Below, in pieces: positions 1 through 12,200 of a stretch of 64,000 nucleotides of DNA. Source of the DNA: Rugalucina vietnamica. Lineage: Eukaryota; Mollusca; Bivalvia; Lucinida; Lucinidae. Made by a program: the position numbers and the translations under genes. The DNA is taken from assembly GCA_964017185.1 (NCBI GenBank), contig OZ024876.1, forward strand, positions 30,529,778 through 30,593,777, given 5' to 3'. Each line of letters begins with the position of its first letter. Within the stretch, counting starts at the first letter, position 1. A model generated the notes under the pieces. The model saw nothing but the letters and a program-made list of their open reading frames with translations. It ran no database searches and was not told the origin of the DNA.

Positions 1-82
1 AGCCCTTTTCTGTGCCTGTACAGGTCGGTTTATGTCGGACCTGCTCGGAAACCACATTGTTGGTTTTCCCACGAGGCGGCTC
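1..82 (+). mobile_element. F1 MITE, 3' end
   Basis: Right-hand part of an F1 copy, ending GTTGGTTTTCCCACGAGGCGGCTC in two overlapping motifs; continues upstream of the window. It ends 32 bp before the first exon. Confidence 0.85.
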
Positions 83-114
83 AAATAAAGCATTAAAATT
101 CTCTCCCATTTCAG

Positions 115-244
115 AATCGGACTTTGTGGGTTACCTCCCTTTGGATGTTCTAACAGCTGGTATAAAGTCAGGAAGATTTGTACAAGGTTTCCTACAAGTC
201 AACAAGAGTAATGCCTCTCAAGAAGCTTTCTTAAGAAGATCTAG
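115..244 (+). CDS. DIS3L: DIS3L exon 1 of window
   Basis: The acceptor is the AG at 113-114 and the donor GT is at 245-246. The exon encodes [20 protein letters not shown] and the following residues, a signature of the first OB/cold-shock region of DIS3L. It starts in phase 1, so an upstream exon must exist, and it ends with two bases (AG) of a split Ser codon completed by the T at 1182. An F1 MITE ends 32 bp before the acceptor. Confidence 0.9.
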
Positions 245-3200
245 GTAATAAAATTTATACATACCAGTATGTAGGATCTTACATTAGTGGTCTTTTCATA
301 TGACAGTTATTAAATGAGCGTTTTGCCAATTTAATGAATTCCATTTGAAATGAGACGTTAAATCTCAACACAAACAAATCATTTGAAAGGACCAGGAGTA
401 TAAGAATCTGTTTATGATATGATGTTTGTTTGTTTTTTGGTCCACACCTATACATGAGGTTATGAACTCCCGCAAAGTTTCTATGCGTGGACTTTATTTA
501 AAGAGGAAGCTCAATTGGACTAGTCTAATCGTCCCTGAGGTCCTCTGTCAAAACAAAACATACAATCAAATATATACAGTGATGCTATCATCTCAATAAA
601 CAGGGACATGACACGATTTAACTTCAACTACACAGAAAGCTCAATAAACCCGGATAGCTCAGTCGGAAGCGTGTACCTCTGCCGTGCAGGTTCGAATCCC
701 ACTGGCGAAGTCAGTAAAAACTATCAATTATTGAAAAAAGTAACAATGGTTCCTGCATCGGTATGTACCAATGGTTTGACTGTCACCTTCTGGGTGCGGT
801 GGTTTCACAGGGTATTTCCCGACCAAGTGTCGAGAACTGCCCTTTCTTCCCCCACCACTAGACAGTCGGCGTTTAAGAAGCAGAATTGCTTAGCTGAGTA
901 GAAATGTCTAGCTTGACGTCTATCTCTAGTAAGTATTTATGCATAATTGAAGGCGCGATGTTATTTTTGGTGGAGAAAACTGGAAGAACTTTAAAAATCA
1001 CCAACTCTGGATTATGGAACACGGGTACACCACTAACCTGCCAACATGCATATACCAAGACACAAAATGGGCTGTAAAAATGACTATGCAGCCCAGTCTG
1101 TGTTGGGCCTGGTTTGAAAACCATGAAGACTGGTTTTCTTGCAATGGGTCTCACTTAATCTAATCATCGTCTATGTTTCAGTATTGACATGACTGAGGAT
1201 AGCAGGTCGGATATTTTGATCCCCGGGTCTGCAGCTAGGAACCGTGGTATACATGGTGACCTTGTTGCCGTGGAGATACTGCCAAAGTCAGAGTGGAAAG
1301 GAAGATCATTGGTCATACATGTACATGAAGCAGTTCAGGGTTGGTACTCCAAGAGTTTTCTTTGGTATTAAGGATTTTATCCTAGACTTTAGTGTTCAAA
1401 ATTGATGATTTTAATTGAGCATGTGCGTGAAAAAACAAACAATTTGAGTTCGGACAGGTCAGACACAAATAAGCCTGTACAGTCACAGAAACAGGCTAGA
1501 TGCTTGAAATTTTGGATTTATGAAGAAGAGGGATTCCACTATCCATGTAGCGAAAACAAAGGCGTTGTGCAGTTACTGCACAGCTGATCTGGGCCTTTGT
1601 TTTTTCATGGGCATATTGTTGGTTTTCCCATGCGGCGGCTCATTTGTGCATTTTCAAATGAAATTATAACAAAAGCATGTAGTTTTCTGGGTTTTTTTTA
1701 GTTTTTTTTTTTTGTTTTTTGTCTCTGTTGGAGAATGTGAGAGAAAATCAGGTCATAAATCCATGTCCAAGAAACTGAAGCTGAATAATAGTCTTCTCAA
1801 CATGTCTGTTTATCATGTGACATAGCTGTTATTAACTCATATTTGACGAATGGACTTTCCCATCATTATCATTTGGGTGAGTCAACTTTGATTTTTAGGG
1901 GCATCAGGAGTGATTTTTAAATTTTATTCAATTTTACAATGAAAATTCTCTAAGCAAACAGAATAGCCCCAGATGGGACGCCGCATTTTGCGGCGTCACA
2001 TCTGGGGCTATTCTGTTTGCCTATGTCCCATAAAAGGGACGCCAGGCTTAAATGAGTTAACATTGGAAAACATCATGTTAAAAATATATGACCGAAAGTT
2101 AAATAATATAAACCATATTCATTCTAATTAGGGCACAGTGCACTTAACTTTTCAAAATAACTTCAAGTTAGGGTGACAAAATATTGTTCTAATAAGCGCA
2201 CACTACAAACCAAAACAACACACAAACTGCTAAAATAAACATGTCCATAGCATTAATGGTAATGTCATAAAAGTGTTTCATTCATTGCAAAATGGTGTTT
2301 GTCCATTTAAGGTTAAGTTTTAATGAGGTTAATATTGTATTTATGTGTAAAATTTGTGTAAAATACCAATTTGCTATTAGAGCAGTGTGCACTTATGCAC
2401 ATGCTTTTCAGAAAGGACCAGGCTTTGCACTTCTTGGGGGCATGTGCGCTAATAATAATTGAGCCACTGCATGAGAAAACCAACAATTTGCATAGGCCAC
2501 AACAAAGCCGCAGATCAGCTCTGCAGTAACTGCACAGCTGATCAGCGCCTTTGTTTTCACTGCACGGATAGTACAATCCTTCTTTTAAAATCCGAAATTT
2601 CAAGCTTCTAACCTGCTCCGGTGACTGTAAAGGCCGGTTTGTGTCAAACCTGGTTGGAACCCAAATTGTTGTTTTTTCTCAAGCACAGGCTCAATTAGAA
2701 CGAATATGGTAAGCAGCAATGCTTAACATCATGAATCCCTCGATGACAACAGTGTTGAAATAGCTTCAGTAAACACTTTTGGTATTTTCAAACGAAATTT
2801 ATGAAGGTTATTTTAGAATCCTCCATGGCATAGTGGTTAAGTTATTCCCCTAATGAACCAGGGGGAATGGTTTTGATCCGGACTTCTCCATTCTTTTGGA
2901 TGATACTTTTAGCCAAGGCCCCTTCTCTGTAATTGTATGTTCAAACCAAGAAAAACAATAAAACAAATAATTGCTTTCATATAAAAGGATCACTCATGTA
3001 AGATCTTGTATATATTTTTTTCCTATTTAAGACAAATCTAAGGCTGAGGATGGGTCAGATGACAGTAAAGCAGCACAGGAGGAGACCAGTGATGTCATGC
3101 CAACAGGGAAAGTTGTAGGCATCATACAGAGAAATTGGCGAGAATATGTTGCCTGCTTCTCCCAAGATGAGGTTAGTAACAAATATCCCAATAAGTTAGT

Positions 3201-6200
3201 CTTTATGCCCTGTTTGGAAAAATTGGAAAATGAGCCGCAACATGAGAAAACCAACAATCTGCATATGCCAAAACAAAGCAGATCAGCTTCACGTTAACCA
3301 GGAAGCTGATCATCGCCTTTGTTTTTGCTACACAGATGGTACAGTTCCTCTACTTTCTAAAAAAAAAAAATTCAAGCTTCTAGCCATCTTCTGTGACGGT
3401 ACAGACCAATTTGTGTCAGACCTGTTCAAAAAACACTTTGGTTTTCTTATGACGTGGCTCAAATTGTGTGGTAAGGTACCATGGACACCTCAATGGTTTG
3501 TTGTCAGTGGTTGTAAGGCTTAGGGCAATATTGCGTGAAGCTGTCCATAGTATTGAGGGACATAGTGTTTTTTCTGGGGTGGGGGGGTGGGGTAGGGGGT
3601 GCTCCGATATCATGATATGTGGTTCTGATCATAACTGGCTGTTGTCTTGAACGTTTAAAAGGTAGTTACACCTGTGTGTAGTGTATTGGAAAAGGGTGAA
3701 AAGATACTGTACACAATATGAGCCGGGACGCGAGGAAGCCAGTCTTCGAAGTCTCCTACCAGGTGTGACATAATCGCCCTGTACAGTCACAGAAGCAGGA
3801 TGGAGGCTTGAAATTTTGGCTATTAGTAGAAGAAGAATTGTACTATCCCAGTAGCGAAAACAGAGGCACTGATCAGCTGTGCAGTTACTGCACAGCTGAT
3901 CTGTACCTTTGTTTTCGCATATGCAAAAATCCGGTTTTCCATTGATGCGGCTCATATAGAACAGGTCAACCTCATTATAATGCTATGTTTGGGGCTCATA
4001 GAAGCAGACCATATTATAAGTGAAACCATGTTGTAATGAGGCTACTTACTATAACCATATAGCAAATTTGGGAGCCATGACATGGCAGTGCTATATTGAA
4101 AGCTGCATAATAGGGAGGCATGTTATAATGAGGTTGAAAAAAACTTGGTCAGAATCTTTTGCATTTGCGAAAACAAAGACACATATCAGCTTTGCAGTAA
4201 GCGCCTTTTTTTTGGCTACACAGTACAATACCTCTATTTTCTAAATCCAAAATTTTATATTCTCCTACCAGGAATTGGGGCGTGGGGACAAGAAAGCTGG
4301 GAAGGTTTTAGTGATCCCTTGGGACTTCAGAATACCAAAGATCAGAATTAGTACAAGGCAGGTGGACTCCCTTAGAAACCACAGGTACATTATTAATTAT
4401 GAAGGAATGGAGACTTTAATTGCACGGGGTCTATTCTCTAAGCCTCCATAATCTGGTGTCGTCTAGGTATAAGCAGGTTCCGGTAGTGGTTTTGTGAAAT
4501 TGAATGTAAACAAAGAAATGGAGTAGACAGGTCAACAGGTAAGTTGCATTATTTCTGTTTTATCTTTTCATTTTGAATAAAATCCTGATGTGCAGTCTCA
4601 AGAGAATTTACAAACGCTAGTAGAAATCAAATCTAGAGTGGCGAAGATGCAATAGGAAACTAGATTTTGATGTTCAAAGTTTCGATACGTGGCTGTTTTG
4701 ATGTAACAGTTTCGGCCAGATTCACAAGTTTGCCCTACATTTTGAATATTTATGCACCAGGCATTGTCCGATTCGACCCACAAACAAATATAACCAGTAC
4801 GTACATTCCTGGGAATCGAAATAGCTTCATGAAAGCGAGTCCAAAATGAAAAATCTTGGTATAAGCACATTTTTCAGGTGGTCGTGAATGTTAAGACGCT
4901 TTAGTACGGTAGACGTGCAATCTGACTGACACTGTACCAGGTACTCATCTTGAATTGCTTATGCAATCACAAGCACACTCAAATTTGAAATAATTGAGCT
5001 TGTTTATCGTGGCTGAGAGACATATTCGCTCAAAAGCTTAACAAGGATCTTATCCCATCCCAAAACATAAAATGGTTCCTCATAATTCTGGCGTGAGTTG
5101 CATAACGCGAACCCTTGAGATATTGATGACGCCATTTGATCTTCCTTATTCCTTAGCAACGGCGGGTTGCTGTCAGAGAGGCAGCTCCTGGGAATGTTAC
5201 GTAGCGCTGGCGAACACTTTTTTGTAACATACCGTTGCATAGGAAATAGTTGCGAAGTGCTTGCTAACCCTGTTTATGTATAACATGTATCAGCTAACGC
5301 GTCTATTCATATCCTACATAATATTCCTCATGCACATTTGTGGCAAATAAAATGTCGTATGCAGGGTGCATAATTTTCTAAGTTAAGAATTAGATTGTTC
5401 TCATTGAATGGGCCAGTTGTGTAGTAGAAAATGAGTCTAGTCTATTCAACTGGCGATTGTTTTAATGTGGTTTGAAATTAAGTTGAATTGTTTTTGGTGT
5501 TTTTATATGAAAATGAAAGGCGTATACACTGTTCTAGACGATAAACATGCCTAAAAGGAAGAAGAAGACCAACTTGACAACATGAAAAAAGCACATGCGC
5601 ATGAGGAAAAGTCGGCCTGGTTTAGTCCCCGTAATGAACTGGAACACTGAAATTTTTGAAAATGATGAATCAGTGGACGAAGAAGAAAGTGATGTGGAAG
5701 ATGAAATTAATTTTGAAGATGGGCCGATAAGAAATTATCCAGAAGGGTAAAACATCTACTTAACGTTTAAGCAAATTTTGGCATTATCAATAAGAGAAAA
5801 CAGAAGCATATCAATCACAGCTGCTTATATCAGGTTGCGACATAAATAGTTCAAATTTCCGTCCGTCCGTCTGTATGTTCGTTCGTCAATAATGTAAGCA
5901 TGCAACCCTGTACAGTAATTGTGCTTGACATTAGCTTCAGCAATGCACCTAGACCCGGTGTCCTTGCTCTATACATAAGAGTTGGGTGACGTCGAATTGC
6001 GTCGAGTCTATAACTATAGAATGTTGTTTAGCACTGAATATACTATTGCATTTGTAGGCGGGCGTATATGTTATATATCTGGTTCTACACAGGGAGCTTT
6101 GAATCCCTCCCGACATCACTCAACAATTGTCGACTGGGATGTATAAGTGACATACATTGAACGTTAAAAGATCTACTTTGAAAAGTTTGTTTGTTTGAAT

Positions 6201-9200
6201 TGACGCTTTACGTCCCAGTCAACAGCTAAGGCGGAGTCAAAAACCTTATTTTGTAATGATTGATTCAATCATGGTTGATTCAATCTCGTGCTTCTCCAGT
6301 GTTTGAAATGGGACTTTTAACCTAGATCTTGCCTCCGTTTGACCTAAATTATCCGGTGGACGTAATGCCCAACTCATCCTCACATCAATGACTACTATGA
6401 CTAATGCATAGATTACATTTGGCCTACGATTATCGTGCGATGATCGCACGATGCCAATTTTGGCATTTTCGTCCGGTGTCCGCAGGATGACCCTACGATG
6501 TTCAACTATCATCATAGCCTCTACGACTTTGTAATAGTCTGCACTTTTACAAATTTTTAAAAATCGCAAAACCGTAGCCCGTAGACACGTCGAGCGCGCG
6601 CCGTACGGAGACACTGCGATGATCGTACGATCGCCGCACGATTTATTATGATAATTTATGGACAAAACTAGTTCGGCGATCGTAGGGAGACCGCAAGAGC
6701 TCAGTCAGAAATCATAGCGACTCCTCGCGGACATCGCACGGACTCAGTACGATTTCCAGTTAAAGAGTGCGGATACCCTACGATTTCCATACGGTTCTGA
6801 CTCAAAACATCGACGAAAGCCAGAGCAAGAAATCTTTGAATTGTTAACACATACGTCGTAGCTAAAGATCAGTTCTGATGTCTAAAATCGTAGGAAAAAC
6901 CGCAGACCGAATCGGTGCAAATGTAACCTAGGCATAATCACTATACTTTCACTAAAATCGTATAAATTAGTTGTAATGCTTATAACGCCTATTACTCTTC
7001 GATCTACAGTAACAATTTAACGAAAGTCTTAATGTGTGCAACTGCACATATTAATTATGGTATTGCCTGTTAAAAGAAACCATATCACGAATGAATTTCA
7101 ATAATAACGAAAACTTAACAGTTTCATGTTTTTGGAAATATCTCACCACCCATGATTTTGTGCTTTGCATTCACACCACCCCTACATTGTATTCTTATAC
7201 GTTAAATGTTTACATGCTGTTCTTCCTCCAAAGCAAAAAGACATGTTATTTCTTGAATATATAAATCATTGAAGACCAACAAGTGTACTCACCTCCAGCA
7301 ATCTGCTCAAAATCACAAGTGTGTCGACAACTCAACCAAAATGTACCGCTAGTTTATCTTCTCGCGGATGAGGCACGTGCTTTTATGAGCTTTGAACATT
7401 TCCGCTGAACGCTTCTCAAACTTTTGCAAAGATTTGTTAATGTTAATTTGATGTTTTAACATGTATCTAGAGACTGCACTTCAAAAAATGTACATTGCTG
7501 ACCTAAGTTCTTATATTTTTTTCATTTTTTGAAGAAAGCAATGAAACACCAGACTAAACTGACCTTAACCAGCACAACTCCCGAGCATATTGGCTTGAAG
7601 AATAGACCCCGTGAATTGGTAACATAATTAAAAGGGACGAAAAGAGGTCTGTCTTTAATATGGATTTTTATTTATAGATTAGAATTAAACCAGGCCTCAA
7701 GGTTATAAAACTTTTCATGCTCAGCTCAGCTTAGACTGAAATTTGAAATGTCCATTAGTATTGAAATAGCCAAAATAAATTGAAAATTTGGGTCTAAATC
7801 ACCAAAACCTGCAATTTATCCTGCATGCCAACAATTGTTGGCATTTTAACATTTATTAGCGGGATAAATTTTAGTCTCAGCTGAGCTGAGCATGAAAAAA
7901 GTTTTATAACCTCGGGACCAGGTAGCAGAGCATGTGATAGCCTAGTGACAGGATTCTGAATCAAGAGGTCCTATGTTTGAACCCGACCAACACAGTTTGT
8001 GTCCTTGAGCAAAATTATTTACTCCCCATAGTATGTATATAGATACTACCTAATCAAAATTATCATCTGAGCCTTCGCATGAGAAAACTGACAATCTGGT
8101 TTTCCGACCGTGCCCGACACAAACTGGTCTGTACAGTCACAGAAGCAAGCTAGAAGCTTGAAATTTTGGAATTAAGAAAAAGTGGGAGTGTACTGTCTAT
8201 GTTGTGAAAGCAAAGAAGCTGATCAGCTGTGCAGTTACTGCACAGCTGATCTGTGTCTTTGTTTTCGCCAAAGCATTTTCTCGGTATTCTTATGCATGGG
8301 CTCATCCATTATCACAAAAAACCCTACTTGTAATTTCAGGTTTATTGTTCGTATAGATCACTGGGAGTCGGGCTCGCAGTATCCCAATGGTCATTTTGTG
8401 CGCAGTCTGGGACAGATCGGTGACCTTGAAACTGAAATCAAAGCTATCCTTGTGGAAAATGATATCAGTGTACCACCTTTCTCTGAAGCTCAGGTAACAA
8501 GTAAGGCCCTCGCCCACTGCGGCCTAGTAGAAATAGATGGGCTGCTTGTGCCTCCAGGCAAAGTTTCTAATCTACTGACCGACCATCTGCTTACTCGTTA
8601 ACCGCTCACGTCTGACCCTGCCCAGGAAAAGTGATTAAGTCAAACCATCCATACATAGAAGTCATATTGGCTTAGTTGGGTGGTTATATTTATGAAGCGC
8701 ATTTTGAGTGTCATGACATCCTAATGTTGGGTAAAAGTCCCATAAAATGGAGGCAACGTCCCGACATGACCATTGCTGTTGACTGGGACGTAAAGCATCA
8801 ATTCAAACAAACAAACAAACAGGTAACAAGTACACCACAACCTCTTTATAACACTATTGTTGGGGTCCAACCCAGTTATCATGTTAACTATCCAATCCGT
8901 ATTATAACGAGAGTAAAATGTATAGTCATATATATAGTAAAAATAATCCAAAACGGACATTTAGGGTCCAACATTGATCAGTGTTACATCCAAAACCTGT
9001 GTTGTAACAAACCATGTTATAAAGAGGTCAAGGTGTACTGTATATTATTGTCCAAAAGTTAAGATAATTGAGCCGCTTCATGTGAAAATCAACATACTGC
9101 ATTATGCGAAAACAAAGATGCAGATCAGATTTGCAGTAACTGCACAGCTGATCAGCACCTTTTTTTCCGCTTCTTAAATCCGAAGCTTCTAGCCTGCTTC

Positions 9201-12200
9201 TGTGACCATACAGACAAATTTGTGTCGGACCTGGTTGGAAACCACCATGACATCATTGGTTTTCCCATGTCGCGGCTCAATATTATGATAATCTCCATTC
9301 TCCAGTCTGCTTCACTTCATTAATAGCATTTTTCCCCATCAAATGTTAGCTTGATAGGTGATGTAGAATCAAAATATTGACCAATCACTTGCCATTTGTT
9401 GATGGAAAATAGTTATTTAGGGATAACTGTTTTTGAAAGCTTCATTTGTGGAAGTATATTGTCAGGAAAACATATCCATGAAATGTACACCCCCTTATAC
9501 CCCACTTTTATGCAGTTAAACTGGGGTATAGGAGGTGGTTCTAACGTGTACCCACAATCCATGTTTTGAGTAAAAATAAGAAAAATTTCAACTGAAAATC
9601 TGAAAATTTATTATATGGCAAGTGATGAAATATAGAGAAATATGTATTAAATATAACCAATATTTGAAAAAGTTATATTTTCACATGTGAAAATATAAAG
9701 TTATATTTTCACATGTGAAAATTATATTTTCACGTGTGAAAATATAAGATTTGGGAATACGCAAATTACGATTCCACCGTTTCATTTCTAATTTATACAT
9801 AACTAAATTTTATAATCTATGCTATTGTTGACGCAATGAACGTTCACACACAATAGCGATGTAATGACGTGACGTAATGACGTCATTTAAGATTTTGACG
9901 TCATATGCTTTAGCGCGCAACGTTACAATGACTACATGCAATATAATAAAAAGAAAATTCAAGTTTTTGTCGTGAATATGACTTTTATTTCATCTCGTGA
10001 AGTGAAAAATTATATATTTCATTCGTGCCTTCGGCACTCATGAAATATAAAAATTTTTCACTTCACTCAATGAAATAAAACTCATATTCACTCCAAAAAC
10101 TTGAATATCCTCTATTTATCATTTTTGCCCAGGTCTTAAAATCTCTGTATATTACATGGGCCTGTTTTGAACTGTTTTTGCAATGTATGGTCAGAATTTT
10201 GTTTCAGAGCAATTGTTTACGTCACTCATGACAACAGATTTTCGACAGTGTATTGCAAAGAAGACTTTCACAATTTTTAGCCATTATCCAATCACACATT
10301 GCATTCAAGTAATGTTTGCATTGCGAAAACTTGCCCATGCAATAACCAGATATTTTTTTAGCTTTAAAATATGAAAATTTTCAGCTGCAAAATTTTGAAA
10401 TTTTTCATTTTTTTCTCCAAAACATAGATTGTGGGTACACGTTAGAACCGCCTCGCCGAGGCAGTTCTAACAAGTATCCACAATCTATGTTTTGGAGCAA
10501 AAATAAGAAAAATAGGTATGCCCCTGCATACCCCAGCTTTTCTATATAAAAGTGGGCTATAGGTGGGTATGCATTTCACGGACATGTTTTCCTTATGCAA
10601 GTGCATTAGAATAATAAATATGCATTTTTGAGTTTGTTTTTTTTTTTACCCTAGACAAAGCAGCTGCCATCAGACACCAAAGAAAATCCCTGGAAAATGT
10701 CAGCAGACGACATTAGAAGCAGACGTGATCTGAGAGATACACATCTTATATTCAGTATTGATCCTAAAGGCTGTGAAGATGTTGATGATACTTTGTCTGT
10801 TAGGTACATGTGTTAAATGATAGTGTATCATGAAGAAAGCCAGTCTTTGTGGTTTCTTGTGGTTTCTAAGCAGGTCTAGTACAAACGTAGAGGATACCCA
10901 GAGGTTTTAAATTTCCGATTTACGATCAAATGCAATTAGTACTAGCCTCTCATTAAAATCCAGGACAAACAGAGATTTTAATTGCATTCATTTTACACAG
11001 GATTTATTGTAACGCATACGGTATTCACAATAATACGCAACATGCATTTGTTTGTCTGGATTTTTGTCACAAATTTACTGGTCTGTGTGTTTTTTGACTG
11101 ACAGGCGTGGTTTGGTCAGTTGTACAGTTTCTTAGGGAAATCAAAGAAACTGTTCACCTGTTCCGTCACTGCATAGATTATAAATTTGTAACTTTGATTT
11201 TTTGTCTTATGCAAATACACGTAGCAAGTTTTCAGAGAAAGTAACCAGTAGCACAAATATTCCGTACACATTATACTGCATAAAAAAAAGTAAGTAAAGG
11301 TGCCACTCTGCTCATTTTGCTGCTAACTATTGTTAGCTCACCTGAGCCCTTAGGCATAGGTGAGCTTATAGTGTACCCATCCTCCATTGTCTGTTGTTAT
11401 CGTTGTTGTTGTTGTCCACAATGTTCAAACATATTCTCCTCTGAAAGCCCTTGGCCAATCAAAGCCAAGCTGCATATGGAGCAAATATTGTTACGTAGGC
11501 TTTTCAATGGGAAAAAGCGGAAACATGGAATTTTCCAGAAAGTTTTGTAGCCTGTGACCTGCAATTGGTAGATACAGGCAGTTTACAGTGTTAATAATTA
11601 TGTGAGTATTTGTGGTCAAGTTTACTTTTTACTGTGACAAACATGACCTTTGCCAAAGGTTATTTATCAAAGACCAAAGCTCAGGTGAGCAATATCAGGA
11701 CCATTGGTCCTCTGGTTTACTATTTTGCTATTTCTATATATTACAGTGAGCTAGAGAATGGCAACATTGAACTTGGTGTTCATATAGCAGACGTCACTCA
11801 CTTTGTACAGCCTGGTTCTCTATCTGACATTGAGGCTCAGAGTAGGTCTACCACAGTCTACCTGGCTGACAGACGATATGATATGTTGCCAGGAATACTT
11901 AGCTCCAACCTGTGTTCCTTAGTGAGTGGGGTTGACAGGTAAGCAGACGTCATTCACTTTGTACAGCCAGGTTCACTATATGAGATCATATGACATTGAG
12001 GCTCTTAATGGGTCCACCACAGTCTGTCTACCTGGCTGACAGACGATATGATATGCTGTCAGGAATACATAGCTCCAGCCTCTGTTCCTTAGTGAGTGGG
12101 GTGGACAGGTAAGCAGGTGTCACTCTCAGTACAGCCAAGTTCACTATCTAACATTGAGGCTCAGAGTAGGTCCACGACAGTCTACCTGGCTGACAGACGA

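Larger units (their letters stand above)
245..1181. other. Intron, mostly unassigned
   Basis: Intron between DIS3L exons 1 and 2. It contains a tRNA-like fragment (649-712) and an F1 remnant (1085-1154); nothing recognised in 245-640 and 720-1080. Confidence 0.6.
9463..10168. mobile_element. F3 MITE copy split by a palindrome-rich insert
   Basis: Left part 9463-9615 (GGAAAACATATCCATGAAAT...ACCCACAATCCATG); right end 10131-10168 (CTCTGTATATTACATGGGCC). Between them is unrelated sequence 9616-10130 made of hairpins. Confidence 0.6.

Noticed and set aside
649..712. tRNA gene
   Set aside because: A and B boxes are present but acceptor and anticodon stems do not pair; the same applies to 2821, 7926, 27711 and 32991, which are SINE heads.
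6246..6665. 139-residue minus-strand open frame
   Set aside because: No recognisable domain, no exon context, and it lies in CGATCG-rich repeated sequence; length alone is not convincing.
8182..8601. 139-residue frame taken as one protein
   Set aside because: Only 8340-8493 is coding (DIS3L exon 5); the first part is F1 MITE and the last part is intron.
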